Shown here: piece by piece, positions 42,037 through 50,924 of the stretch
Layout: the number at the start of each line of letters is the position of its first letter
Position numbering within the stretch: position 1 is the first letter of the stretch
Assembly (NCBI GenBank): GCA_910586535.1
Contig: CAJUHS010000001.1
Span: forward strand, 60,386-124,385
Direction: 5' to 3'
From: an uncultured Oscillospiraceae bacterium
Lineage (GTDB): Bacteria; Bacillota; Clostridia; Oscillospirales; Ruminococcaceae
Length of the DNA stretch: 64,000 bases
Made by a program: the position numbers and the translations under genes
Notes under the pieces: model-generated
What the model was told of the DNA's origin: nothing
What the model saw: only the letters and a program-made list of their open reading frames with translations
Databases searched by the model: none

Positions 42037-42861
42037 ATGGACAAAAATATGGAATTGAATTCTCTTGTTGCTGAATATTGCGAGCAAAGAAAACAAGGAA
42101 TAAAACCTAATAAAATTAAAATCTGTGATAAAATATTTAAAATTTGCGAAAAAAGAACCGCTTTTTATATGTCCAGAGAGGGCTATAAAGAAGTATATTT
42201 AGATTCTTTTTCAGCATCAATTTTTAAAGCTTTGGAAAAATACGACCCTGAACAAGATTCAAACTTCATATATTATTTTAATAAGATACTGAAAAATAAT
42301 ATGATCAATGAATTGAAAAAGCAAAATCGCATAAAACAAGAGATCAGTCTTAACGAAGAATTTAAAATTGATGACATTGAAAATACAAGCAGTCTGTATG
42401 ACAAAATAGAGGATACAAAAACCGATGATGTACTGAAAGAAAAGCTTGAACTCACTGGTTCATTTGATCTTTTACGCGACTGGGTAAAAGCAAAAAAGGA
42501 TAAGACAAAAGACGGAAAGCCTTGTTGGTCAATGCTTTTTTTTACAGAGCTCGTTGTTTATTCTGTATCAACGTTTGAGAAAATTTGCTTGCATATTGAT
42601 TCCAACAGCAATAAGTACTTGCCTTCAATCAGTCTGGAATTTGTTAATAGCTTTGCCACGTCCGAATGCTACACAATTAAAGATATTGCAAATTCAGAAG
42701 TCAGATCCGAATGTCGGAGTCCCTTTAAAAATGTTCATCAATATCAAATTTTAAGAAATAACGTCTATGAAAAATTTACAGGAAAAACCGGCGTAACAGA
42801 ACAAAGAGATAAATTTGAAGTAACAGTAAAAAAAGTATTTACTGATAGCGAATTATGCTAA
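42037..42861 (+). CDS. Sigma-70-family-like protein paired with CARF
   Basis: A 274-residue protein. Residues about 45 to 100 match sigma region 2: YLDSFSASIFKALEKYDPEQ, then FIYYFNKILKNNMINELKKQNR, i.e. the F-D-P-E-x-x-x-x-F-x-x-Y-F-x-x-x-L-K-N pattern with the basic end used in core binding and -10 recognition. After an acidic linker (about 105 to 130) the rest is helical; CYTIKDIANSEVRSECRSPF near residue 215 could be the HTH of region 4. It lacks region 1 and is longer than common ECF factors. The tight pairing with a CARF sensor recalls CalpS in the CalpL-CalpT-CalpS cascade, but no protease or anti-sigma gene is here. Confidence 0.7.
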   Translation: MDKNMELNSLVAEYCEQRKQGIKPNKIKICDKIFKICEKRTAFYMSREGYKEVYLDSFSASIFKALEKYDPEQDSNFIYYFNKILKNNMINELKKQNRIKQEISLNEEFKIDDIENTSSLYDKIEDTKTDDVLKEKLELTGSFDLLRDWVKAKKDKTKDGKPCWSMLFFTELVVYSVSTFEKICLHIDSNSNKYLPSISLEFVNSFATSECYTIKDIANSEVRSECRSPFKNVHQYQILRNNVYEKFTGKTGVTEQRDKFEVTVKKVFTDSELC

Positions 42862-42890
42862 TTTATTTCCTAAGTAAATTGTGATTTTAT

Positions 42891-42920
42891 AAAACCGAGG
42901 TTGAAGAAGCCTCGGTTTTT
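42891..42920 (+). terminator. Terminator after the sigma-like gene
   Basis: AAAACCGAGG / CCTCGGTTTT hairpin, loop TTGAAGAAG, followed by T-rich sequence. It closes the cas/CARF/sigma segment. From 42921 to 43214 no convincing gene is seen, only short broken frames (one plus-strand stretch reads NCGLKAPIPIDDWCKYES and stops at 43230). Confidence 0.85.
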
Positions 42921-43214
42921 ATTATATAGTTACACATAAATTTGCTTTGACAAGCTTGTGATACGAACCTTAACGTCGATAAAAAGGTAGAGACACTTGC
43001 TGCCGAATTTTGCGATTTGAAAAAACGCTGCATACTGATTTGCTTGCTCTTTCGGAAAATAAAGAACGTTTTGAGAATGTCGGCACAAAAGTTCTGATAT
43101 CTTCTCCGATATGATATGCATTTGCAGAGACAAGAATAATACTTTTAAATTTTTTGATAATTGTGGATTAAAAGCTCCAATACCTATAGATGATTGGTGT
43201 AAATACGAATCGGA

Positions 43215-43617
43215 CTATCCTGCTTTATAAAACCTAAGGATGGCAGCAGCTCTATAAATGCGTTTAAAGTCAATAATGAACTTTATGCTGCGCAAATTGA
43301 GAATCATATAACAAACATTTCCCAGATGCGGCAGTATATGCTTTTCTGTTTTCATGGTGTAGTTTGAATATATAAATTCTTTGACCGTGTTTATTATACT
43401 GTTTAGCCACATTTGAACGACCTCTCCGAACTTGCAGTTACAGCGTATTCCGTATTGCACTTTGTTTCTTTTGGAGCAGAGCGTAACGCACTTCTGAATA
43501 TGACTTACCGTAAATGGAAGAATACCGCGTTCTTCCATCAGGCTTAAAGCCATTTTTGTAACGTCCTTCCCAACGTCTGTCCCTGCGCTTGTAAATGTTT
43601 TTTTCTCGTCTTGCCAT
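43215..43617 (-). pseudogene. Broken tyrosine integrase (N-terminal part)
   Basis: From an ATG at 43617 the frame reads MARREKNIYKRRDRRWEGRY, the AP2-like arm-binding N-terminus of Tn916-type integrases. After a frameshift near 43470 it continues as FGEVVQMWLNSIINTVKE and NYTMKTEKHILPHLGN, the core-binding SAM-like domain. The sequence then degenerates and no catalytic domain (R...H-x-x-R...Y) is present. It is a remnant of an integrated element. Confidence 0.75.
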
Positions 43618-43886
43618 AATTTTCATCTTCATTTTATACCAAAATTTTGACGGCAAATACCATTAATTATAGTATAACTGTGACAATACTTGTCGCTTAT
43701 GACGGCTTTGTAAACAATATTAGGTTAATAATTTATCTATATTGCTTATTATATTTTGGGGATTGTCAGAATTTATACACAATTATGTATTGACAACAAA
43801 TTTGAAGTATGTTAAAATATAAAATAACGTTTATTTGAGTGATACAATTAGAACGATTTTTGAGTTATTGTTGAAAATGCAGTTTT

Positions 43887-43930
43887 ATAAAAATCTTTCG
43901 CGAAAGGAAGCACTTTGCGAAAGGTTTTTT
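43887..43930 (+). terminator. Hairpin terminator
   Basis: CTTTCGC / GCGAAAG hairpin followed by TTTTTTG. The bases from 43660 to 44086 otherwise hold no gene that I can support. Confidence 0.6.
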
Positions 43931-44086
43931 GTTTAAAAAACTGATCTTATGATTATTAACGGTCTCTTACAATCGAAACAATGCAAATCTCTTGACAAAA
44001 ACCCAATATAAAGTTATAATAACTAAAAAAGACCTAACTTTTCTAATTTGATATGCTTAAAAAATATCTGCCGAAGAGGTGTTTTT

Positions 44087-44539
44087 ATGGAATTGTATCA
44101 TGGAAGTAATAGTATAGTCAATTCTCCTAAAATATTGACTAACGGATATTTCAAGGATTTCGGCTACGGTTTTTATTGCACAAACATTGAAAAGCAAGCT
44201 AAAAGATGGGCTTTGACAAAGCATAACGCACATATAGTAAATATATATGAGTATACTCCGAATGATAATTTAAACATGATTTCATTTGAAACAATGAGCA
44301 AGCAATGGCTTGAATTTATTGTAAACTGCCGCAGAGGTGTTCAACATGACTATGATATAGTCGAGGGTGCTATGGCTGACGACACAATTTGGGATTATGT
44401 TGAGGATTATGTTGACGGAGAAATAACCGAAGCTGCATTCTGGGAACTGATCAAATTCAAATATCCTACTCATCAAATTGTTTTTTGCAGCGAATCCGCG
44501 CTGTCAACTCTTGCATTTAAAGGGAGCTATGCACTATGA
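44087..44539 (+). CDS. DUF3990 protein, ADP-ribosyltransferase-like toxin candidate
   Basis: A 150-residue protein starting MELYHGSNSIVNSPK, with GAGGTG upstream of the ATG at 44087. LYHGS and KDFGYGFYCTNIEKQAKRWA are the hallmark of DUF3990, a group with an ADP-ribosyltransferase-like fold found in toxin-antitoxin-like pairs of gut Firmicutes. The Y-H-G and the G-F-Y-x-T would contact NAD. It overlaps the next gene by four bases (ATGA), typical of such pairs. Confidence 0.75.
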   Translation: MELYHGSNSIVNSPKILTNGYFKDFGYGFYCTNIEKQAKRWALTKHNAHIVNIYEYTPNDNLNMISFETMSKQWLEFIVNCRRGVQHDYDIVEGAMADDTIWDYVEDYVDGEITEAAFWELIKFKYPTHQIVFCSESALSTLAFKGSYAL

Positions 44540-45006
44540 ATAATAAATATTTTCCCGATGAAATAATTACGGACAACGACTTATATTTTATTTGCTATAT
44601 GATAGAACGTGTTGCCCGCAAGCTTCACCGGCATAACAACTATGTTGTCAACAGCATTGATTATGACGAGTGGCATCATCTGATTAGCTGCGCGCCTGTG
44701 CTTCACTGCGAAAATCCGCTGAAAATCGAAGATGAATGGATCGAGAATTACAACCTTGAAAGCGGTGATTTTGATATAACCGATATTGATACCGAATTTA
44801 CCGATAATATTCCAATGCCTACGCAAATTGGAAAGGTTTATACACGGCTTATTCTGAACACCTTAAAACCGAATGAAAATTATATTAACGGTCTTATCAG
44901 AGTTTATAACGACCCGATTTGTGATGTAATTGACAACTACAATTCAAGCGCATACTATGAGCCATCATATGTTATTGCAAGGGCTTATAATGACGGCGGG
45001 TTCTGA
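44536..45006 (+). CDS. Partner of the DUF3990 protein, possible antitoxin
   Basis: A 156-residue acidic protein, MNNKYFPDEIITDNDLYFIC. It is translationally coupled to the DUF3990 gene. Helical N-terminal half (ICYMIERVARKLHRHNNYV), then many D/E residues (ESGDFDITDIDTEFTDN). The function is unknown; by position it could neutralise the upstream protein. Its end converges with and overlaps the small minus-strand gene at 44965. Confidence 0.5.
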   Translation: MNNKYFPDEIITDNDLYFICYMIERVARKLHRHNNYVVNSIDYDEWHHLISCAPVLHCENPLKIEDEWIENYNLESGDFDITDIDTEFTDNIPMPTQIGKVYTRLILNTLKPNENYINGLIRVYNDPICDVIDNYNSSAYYEPSYVIARAYNDGGF

Positions 45007-45156
45007 TGCATTGTCATTTTCCATATTTTTTTCATATTCGGTAATCGCTTTCATTAATTTTTTACAGCCAACTTTTGTAAATACCTTTATCAAGGCATTA
45101 TATGTATCCTGTTCCGAGTTTGGGTTGTGAAACCTAAATATCAATTCCTGCCGCAT
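44965..45156 (-). CDS. Small mobilisation-module protein, copy A
   Basis: A 63-residue protein starting MRQELIFRFHNPNSEQDTYN at 45156. It is clearly paralogous to the protein at 63637-63813: same R-F-H-N-P-N-S, T-Y-N-A-L-x-K-x-F-T, G-C-[KR]-K-L-x-K-A-I. It lies directly behind a relaxase gene on the same strand, and its function is unknown. The tail (NASEPAVIISPC) differs from copy B. Confidence 0.6.
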   Translation of the reverse strand: MRQELIFRFHNPNSEQDTYNALIKVFTKVGCKKLMKAITEYEKNMENDNASEPAVIISPCNNI

Positions 45157-45250
45157 ATTATCAGCTTCCTTTCTGTAAATCATTTTGTCGGCACAACAAA
45201 TTCGCGCTGTGCCTCTCAATGGATTTACATGATTGTTATTGCTTCAGCAA

Positions 45251-45697
45251 CTATTTGCCAAATTCTGACAATATATTACTGCAAAACATTTCCAAATCTC
45301 GTTTTATTTCACCTTTGCTTTTTAATACTGAACCGTCACGGAAGCTTACAGTGTTCACCATAAAGTGCGTATGTAGATGGTTTGTGTCGGAATGGACGCC
45401 GAACACGACCTGATGATCGCAAAAATAAGAGGCTATGCATAAGGAAAACTTATACATAGCCTCTTCTGACATTGTTTCGCCTGACGATAGCGACAGAATA
45501 ATATGTATCAGCTGACTGCCATCAGACTTACCATAAAGCTGTCTGACCATTTTCATCATTTTTACAGCATATTGAGGTATAACGTTGTAACCGCCCGCCA
45601 TTCCACCACATTTAGAACACGATGTTATGTATCCGAACAAATTGTCGATGGCATTGTCATTGTCATAGTTTTCGTTTACAATTTTAATATATGGCAT
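45251..45697 (-). CDS. Short relaxase/mobilisation nuclease (MobA-like)
   Basis: A 148-residue protein with the relaxase three-His motif in HSDTNHLHTHFMVNTVSF and the upstream IHIILSLSSGE strand. This is the short relaxase type frequent in clostridial mobilisable elements, so it may be complete, though a truncation of a longer relaxase cannot be excluded. It would nick at oriT together with the MobC-like protein whose gene overlaps its start by 22 bases. Confidence 0.78.
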   Translation of the reverse strand: MPYIKIVNENYDNDNAIDNLFGYITSCSKCGGMAGGYNVIPQYAVKMMKMVRQLYGKSDGSQLIHIILSLSSGETMSEEAMYKFSLCIASYFCDHQVVFGVHSDTNHLHTHFMVNTVSFRDGSVLKSKGEIKRDLEMFCSNILSEFGK

Positions 45698-45966
45698 ATT
45701 TCACCAACTCCTTTTTCAAGCATTTCACATATCTGTGAGTATTCATCTCCGATAACATCGCAAACAAAGTTCACCCCATTGCACATTTCTGACAATATTT
45801 TCATCATTCTCTGCTTGTCTGTCAGGTCAAATTGAGATTGCTGTGAGGAAATCAGCTTATTTCTTGAGTATGCGCTGACAGTCATATTGCAGCCATTCGC
45901 TTCGCTTTGTATTTTTTCATGCTGCTCTTTGTCTAATCTAATTTGAATTACATGATCCTTTGCCAT
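45676..45966 (-). CDS. MobC-like relaxosome accessory protein
   Basis: A 96-residue protein: ribbon-helix-helix-like start (VIQIRLDKEQHEKIQSEANG, TVSAYSRNKLIS) and a C-terminal helical part ending GVGEICHILKL, the G-x-N-[LV]-N-Q-like zone of MobC proteins. It binds DNA near oriT and recruits the relaxase in related systems. The RBS AAAGGATAAAATGTT precedes it. Confidence 0.75.
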   Translation of the reverse strand: MAKDHVIQIRLDKEQHEKIQSEANGCNMTVSAYSRNKLISSQQSQFDLTDKQRMMKILSEMCNGVNFVCDVIGDEYSQICEMLEKGVGEICHILKL

Positions 45967-46115
45967 AACATTTTATCCTTTCTGTTCTAACATTACTATT
46001 AAACTGCATATGATACATCACTGTGTACTAATGATTTATAGTTAAATACATATATGCTTAATACATTGTAAGAAGAATAATAGACTACTATAATTATTAA
46101 ATAGGTTGTTTTAGC

Positions 46116-46148
46116 AAGGCAAGCCGATTTTGTATTACGGCTTGCCTT
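46116..46148. repeat. Inverted repeat upstream of mobC, oriT candidate
   Basis: AAGGCAAGCCG (46116-46126) and CGGCTTGCCTT (46138-46148), 11 bases perfect with an 11-base loop and no proper T tract on either side. It lies 150 bases upstream of mobC, where oriT hairpins usually occur. A nick site could not be assigned. It could also be a terminator. Confidence 0.4.
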
Positions 46149-46186
46149 ATTCATATGTATATTGAGCAGTAAAAAAATACATATTA

Positions 46187-46270
46187 TATACTTTAACATA
46201 CGCTATACCACTTTAAACAACGCAGCAAGGATATTTTAAAGTACAAAAAATAATACTTTACATTTTTATT
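46187..46270. repeat. Cluster of ACTTTAA/TTTAAAGT elements
   Basis: Related short elements in both orientations (ATACTTTAAC, CCACTTTAAAC, ATTTTAAAGTAC, ATACTTTACA) lie within about 80 bases upstream of the 46416 gene. They could be operator sites or degenerate iterons. Very AT-rich sequence follows up to 46415. Confidence 0.35.
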
Positions 46271-46415
46271 GATATCATATATAATATATATAAATCTCAT
46301 AAAAGTATTTCAGCTGAACAGCATATTCTTAACCGGTAAATAGAATAAAACAAATAAAAATGTTGATATAGGCAAAATATTGACATACAAAATTTTACAT
46401 ATTAAAGGTGATTTT

Positions 46416-48602
46416 ATGAATAGCAATGCGATTTCAAAGTATTTTGACGAACTCAATAACACAAAATCTACTGTAAAACAGGAAACAACTCATATGAAAG
46501 ACTTGAAAAAAGTAGAAACTTACCAAAAAGGTGCGCTCAAATACGAGAAGCTGTTCAACAAGTTGGAAAAAGCATATACAGATTGCATTACTAATTGTTC
46601 TTGTGCCACTTTTAACCAGTCTGCACAGTTACTTATTCATGTAACTTATAGTGGCATATGTAACGTTACCTCAGATTATTTCATAACCGCATTCAAGGGC
46701 TCTATGTACTATTGCTTAAAATATGACATATACAGTTCCAATATTTTACATAAAAATGATGTATTGAAAGGAATTACGGACAATAAAGATAAAGAAAATC
46801 TTAATAAGTTATACAATACACTTTACAGCTTTTTGGAATTTATTTCAAATAACGAAATAATTAAATATACAATGTTTTTTAGCAGCAATTCCCAATTTGA
46901 GCCAAGTCTAAAAAATCTTTTGTTATGTCTTCCAAATATTTCCGTTACTTTAAGTACACATAATCAGACATTTATTTCCAGTCTAAATGGAGCTATAAGA
47001 TATATTTTATTTGGAAATAAGGCCCATGCACTGTATTGCGATGAAATATTCAAATTTGACGTTGAATTATTTACCAAATACTTACAAATCCCCGTACCCG
47101 ATAAATTTAAAAATGATTTTAATAACATGATAAATATTATGTCTAACGAAATTATCCAAAGATGCAAAAAGATTTCAAAACCCGACCCTACTATATACTA
47201 TAATATTTATCAGTTACTTACGACAGACCCAAATCATATATTTAAATTAAACTTCAATAACAACTGCATCAGCATATCAGAATGCAGCAATATATTGGAA
47301 TCAGACAAAATAGAACCGTTCAGACCAATAAGTATAACAGACAGCAACGTACTGTCCCGAGTAGTCAATGGCTATAATCCAGAAACACTATATAAATGTC
47401 TTCTCTCTATTGCTCAGGATTCTTCGGATTTTACACAAATAGACAATATCTCAAAAGCCTTGGCTACGACGCTGATCTCGTCAATTTCAAAACGTCAGAT
47501 AGTTGTAGTTTCTTGCAATAACAATAATATAGTACAGGCTAAAGAATTTTTTCATCGTCTCATATGTTCCGAAGAATACAGAAACATCTCTGTAGTTGAT
47601 AATGACTATGACATAAAACAACTAAATTACAAGAACTTCCGAAATATTTTGGATAAAATCAGCTACACAAAAACACGGGCTTTATTTGTAAATAATTCCG
47701 AAGACAATGTTGCCGATGTGACAAAAGAAAAACTATTGAAGACATCAAATGAAACAAACGTACAGATTTTTGTTTTTCAAACATCAAGAAATGTTGATTA
47801 TATTCCGGCTGATAAGCTTATCCATATAAATTTATCGGATTGGGAGTTGAAAAACGATATTTCCTGTATCGTATCTGACGATTTATTATGGAGCAGACTT
47901 TATCTTTCTGTATACGGGCTTCACTTGATTTTCAATGAAAGAAATAATAAAAATAAATTTGGGATAAAAGATGTTTCTGTGGAAAATGATGTCATGTTTG
48001 AAGGAATGGATCAAGATGAAATAATTAAAAAAATTTCAGACGAATTTATAACCAGCTGTTTTGTATCCAAAGAAGAAGCCGAGATCAGAAAAGGTGAAAG
48101 GCGTAAATATATAAATAATATAAAAGAAGAAAACATAAATTGGTCAAGTGAACTTATAAAAAATCGGCTTGAACAACAGCCTTTATTTTCAACATATGAA
48201 AGCGATTTTCTTGAATATGCAGACATTTATTTAGCTACACAATACTACAAAAATGAAATTAATAAATACAATATTACAAGCAAAACAATAAAAAAATATG
48301 TAAAAGATAATTATAAAGAAACATTTCCTTACATCACATTAAATCTTTTATACACAAAGTATCCAAATAGACAACAAGGCTTTAGTATGCTCAGTATAAA
48401 GAGTCCATGGAAAGAAATTGAAAAACAGTTAAAGGAAACAAATGTAAATAATCCCATCGGTATTGACAAACAAATAGAGCTTCAATTAAATAATTTAATC
48501 GAAGCTCTGCCAAATACAATTGATTTCAGACATTTGAGTATATATAGTCATGATACACCGCATATTCAAAAAACAAATGGTGATTCAGATAAAGATAGCT
48601 GA
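46416..48602 (+). CDS. Large orphan protein of unknown function, 728 residues
   Basis: ATG at 46416 with AAAGGTG 6 bases upstream. It is markedly AT-rich and rich in Asn, Ile and Lys. No signal peptide or membrane segments. The centre (residues about 330 to 500) looks like an alpha/beta nucleotide-binding fold: RQIVVVSCNNNNIVQAKEFF, KTRALFVNNSEDN, NVQIFVFQTSRNVDYIPAD, but without a Walker A motif. The C-terminal third is helical and charged. It stands alone between the mobilisation genes and an IS256-type transposase. I do not recognise it; a plasmid or phage replication protein or a defence protein are possibilities. Confidence 0.6.
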   Translation: MNSNAISKYFDELNNTKSTVKQETTHMKDLKKVETYQKGALKYEKLFNKLEKAYTDCITNCSCATFNQSAQLLIHVTYSGICNVTSDYFITAFKGSMYYCLKYDIYSSNILHKNDVLKGITDNKDKENLNKLYNTLYSFLEFISNNEIIKYTMFFSSNSQFEPSLKNLLLCLPNISVTLSTHNQTFISSLNGAIRYILFGNKAHALYCDEIFKFDVELFTKYLQIPVPDKFKNDFNNMINIMSNEIIQRCKKISKPDPTIYYNIYQLLTTDPNHIFKLNFNNNCISISECSNILESDKIEPFRPISITDSNVLSRVVNGYNPETLYKCLLSIAQDSSDFTQIDNISKALATTLISSISKRQIVVVSCNNNNIVQAKEFFHRLICSEEYRNISVVDNDYDIKQLNYKNFRNILDKISYTKTRALFVNNSEDNVADVTKEKLLKTSNETNVQIFVFQTSRNVDYIPADKLIHINLSDWELKNDISCIVSDDLLWSRLYLSVYGLHLIFNERNNKNKFGIKDVSVENDVMFEGMDQDEIIKKISDEFITSCFVSKEEAEIRKGERRKYINNIKEENINWSSELIKNRLEQQPLFSTYESDFLEYADIYLATQYYKNEINKYNITSKTIKKYVKDNYKETFPYITLNLLYTKYPNRQQGFSMLSIKSPWKEIEKQLKETNVNNPIGIDKQIELQLNNLIEALPNTIDFRHLSIYSHDTPHIQKTNGDSDKDS

Positions 48603-48871
48603 TAGTACAGATTATTTGCTTACTTTGATTTTCGGTTCTGAATTATAAACAGTGTAAATGCATTTTCTAAGAAAAAATGTCAAGACTAAAAAAGCAGTCA
48701 AAAAGTAGGCAAAAACTCAGCAAGCTGAGTTCTGAGGAGCGCCCAAACGCAGACTGTGAGATAATACGGTGAAGAGCAGCGGTATGAAAAGCCGCTGTTT
48801 TTCTCTTCATCGGATATCTCCAAGCGGATAAACCTCGGGGTTTGGGGCAGAGCCCCAACAGCCGTCAGTAT

Positions 48872-48912
48872 GCCAGTTCAGGCTTGCCAGTTCAGGCTTG
48901 CCAGTTCAGGCT
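48872..48912. repeat. Three tandem 14-base repeats at the transposase end
   Basis: GCCAGTTCAGGCTT three times (last copy 13 bases), overlapping the last codons and the stop of the minus-strand transposase. The segment from 48603 to 48871 holds no gene; its GC-richer part (around 48840, GGGGCAGAGCCCCAAC) resembles low-copy dispersed sequence. Confidence 0.7.
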
Positions 48913-50132
48913 GCCAGTCTGTCCTCAAAGAAAATAGCAAACTGTGAATACGCAAGTCCCCAGTCACGGACAGGCATTGTCCACTTTTTTGAGATCTCGC
49001 AGACGCTCATATAAACCACCTTGCGTATCGAATCGTCCGTGGGGAAGATTGCCTTTGATTTCGTAAATTTCCGTACCATTCTATGGTACGATTCAACTGT
49101 GTTTGTCGTATATATTATTCTCCGAATTTCTTGCGGAAATTCAAAAAATGCAGTCAGTTCAGCCCAGCTTTTATCCCAGGATTTGAGAATGTTTGGGTAC
49201 TTTTTGTCCCATTTTTCACGGAATTCTTCCTTTGCAAACTCAGCATCGTCAAGGTTCACCGCACCATAAATTTTCTTTAAATCAGCACAAACTGCCTTTC
49301 TGTCCTTGTATGGTACAAATTTGCAGGAATTTCGTATCTGATGAACGATACAAAGCTGATTTTTAGTTCTTGGAAAAATTGATTTGATTGCTTCATTCAG
49401 ACCTGTCAAATTATCATGACAGGCAATAAAAATATCGGTAACGCCGCGGTTTTTAAGGTCTGCACATATACTTGCATAGAAGCTTGCAGACTCGTTTTCC
49501 GATATCCACGTACCCAATATTTCTTTCTGTCCCTCCATGTTGATGCCGAGTACAGAATACACGCATTTGCTGACAATTTTATTGTCTTTTCTGGAATTAA
49601 AAACTATTCCGTCAAAGAAAATTACGGGGTAAATTTTGTCCAAGGGACGGTTTTGCCATTCGTTTACTTCGGGTAAAATTCTGTCTGTTATCTTCGAGAT
49701 CATACCCTGTGAAATGTCCGAGCCATAAATCTCTCGAAGCGTATCTTCAATGTCTCGCTGGGACATTCCTTTTGCGTACATCGTCATAATTTTCTGCTCA
49801 ATTTCGTCCGTGCGAGTCTGTCTTTTCTCAATCACCTTTGGTTCAAATTCGCCGTTCCTGTCACGTGGTACAGCTATTTTGCAATCGCCGTAATCGCTGC
49901 TTATGGTCTTTTTTCCATAGCCGTTCCTGCTGTTTCCGCTGTTGTTTCCCTCTACAGAATTTTTCTCGTAACTCAGATGTTCGTCCATTTCTGCTTCAAG
50001 CATTTGCTCGATCGTTCCTGCGAATAATTTTTTTAATTTCGCCTGAATGTCTCCAGTACTCTTGCAATCTGCCATAAGAAGCTTTACAAGTTCCATTTCT
50101 CTTTCGTCTAAACCGTGATTTCTTGTTTTCAT
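48906..50132 (-). CDS. IS256-family (mutator-type) transposase
   Basis: About 408 residues from the ATG at 50132 (GGAGG 8 bases upstream; a longer frame goes to 50174). DDE catalytic residues are in VIFFDGIVF (first Asp), FIACHDNLTGL (second Asp) and TTNTVESYHR (Glu). Other marks are GYGKKTISSDYGDCKIAVPRDR, GMSQRDIEDTLREIYG and CIVHQIRNS. The frame is intact. The terminal inverted repeats could not be defined, so element borders are open. It differs in sequence from the IS256-type copy at 61795. Confidence 0.92.
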   Translation of the reverse strand: MKTRNHGLDEREMELVKLLMADCKSTGDIQAKLKKLFAGTIEQMLEAEMDEHLSYEKNSVEGNNSGNSRNGYGKKTISSDYGDCKIAVPRDRNGEFEPKVIEKRQTRTDEIEQKIMTMYAKGMSQRDIEDTLREIYGSDISQGMISKITDRILPEVNEWQNRPLDKIYPVIFFDGIVFNSRKDNKIVSKCVYSVLGINMEGQKEILGTWISENESASFYASICADLKNRGVTDIFIACHDNLTGLNEAIKSIFPRTKNQLCIVHQIRNSCKFVPYKDRKAVCADLKKIYGAVNLDDAEFAKEEFREKWDKKYPNILKSWDKSWAELTAFFEFPQEIRRIIYTTNTVESYHRMVRKFTKSKAIFPTDDSIRKVVYMSVCEISKKWTMPVRDWGLAYSQFAIFFEDRLAA

Positions 50133-50190
50133 ACCAATTTCCTCCATTATCTTATTTGTGGTTATTATTGGCATTTACACGGTTCTTTAT

Positions 50191-50742
50191 TCAGACTCTG
50201 ATTTTCCTATAAAACGTACTCTTACTGATTCCCATTTTCCGCATAAATTCTGTTGCAGAAATCTCTCCATTTTTCCAAAGAGGAAACAACTCCGCCCATA
50301 GCTGCTCATCAACGGCTATGGGCTTTCTTCCTTTGTACTTACCCTGCGACTTCGCAACAGCAATACCCTCTTTCTGACGGTCAAGCAAGTAACCGCGCTC
50401 CAGTTCCGCAACAGCCGCAAACACCGTCAGCATAAACCGTCCCGTAGGCGTGGAAGTATCAATTTTCTCTTTTTGACTGACAAACTCCACGCCTTTCTTT
50501 TGCAAAACGTCAATAAGCTCCAGCAAGTCCTTTGTATTTCTCGCAAACCGTGAAATAGCTTCAACCATGACTGTATCTCCATTTCTCACAAAGGACAGCA
50601 TTTCCCTAAGCTGCGGACGTTCTGTTGACTTACCCGAAATTCTATCAACGTAAACTTTTTCAACACCGAACTGTTTCATAAGAACCTCCTGCCGAGCCGT
50701 GTTCTGCTCCGCAGTTGATACACGAACGTAACCTACTTTCAT
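50191..50742 (-). CDS. Serine recombinase (resolvase/invertase family)
   Basis: A 183-residue enzyme starting MKVGYVRVSTAEQN, with GGAGG before the ATG at 50742. The catalytic serine lies in YVRVSTAEQNTARQ; the RISGKSTERPQL and SRFARNTKDLLELIDVL stretches are the resolvase core and C-terminal GEISATEFMRKMGISKSTFYRKI is the HTH. The length is that of Tn3/Hin-type enzymes. It lies just upstream of the IS256-type gene. Inverted segments 50763-50880 may be its site. Confidence 0.93.
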   Translation of the reverse strand: MKVGYVRVSTAEQNTARQEVLMKQFGVEKVYVDRISGKSTERPQLREMLSFVRNGDTVMVEAISRFARNTKDLLELIDVLQKKGVEFVSQKEKIDTSTPTGRFMLTVFAAVAELERGYLLDRQKEGIAVAKSQGKYKGRKPIAVDEQLWAELFPLWKNGEISATEFMRKMGISKSTFYRKIRV

Positions 50743-50762
50743 AAAAATTCCTCCAGTCATTG

Positions 50763-50880
50763 TCCCAATAGGCTATACTCTAACGGGACACTTTTTTACA
50801 GCTAAATTCCGTTCCAATAAAGTTGTTTTTAGTATTTTGGAACGTCCCAAAATAAAACGTAACCCTATTGGGAATTTCAA
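50763..50880. promoter_or_regulatory. Inverted segments upstream of the resolvase, possible res site
   Basis: CCCAATAGG (50763-50771) and CCTATTGGG (50872-50880) face each other over about 100 bases, and AACGGGACA and GGAACGTCCCA repeats lie between. Resolvase binding sites often take this form next to their gene. Tentative. Confidence 0.35.
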
Positions 50881-50924
50881 AAAATAATCCGCTTACAAAT
50901 AATTGCTGTAAGCGGATTTTTCTT

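Noticed and set aside
42930..43214. Gene between the sigma-like gene and the integrase remnant
   Set aside because: Frames in both directions are broken and have no ribosome site.
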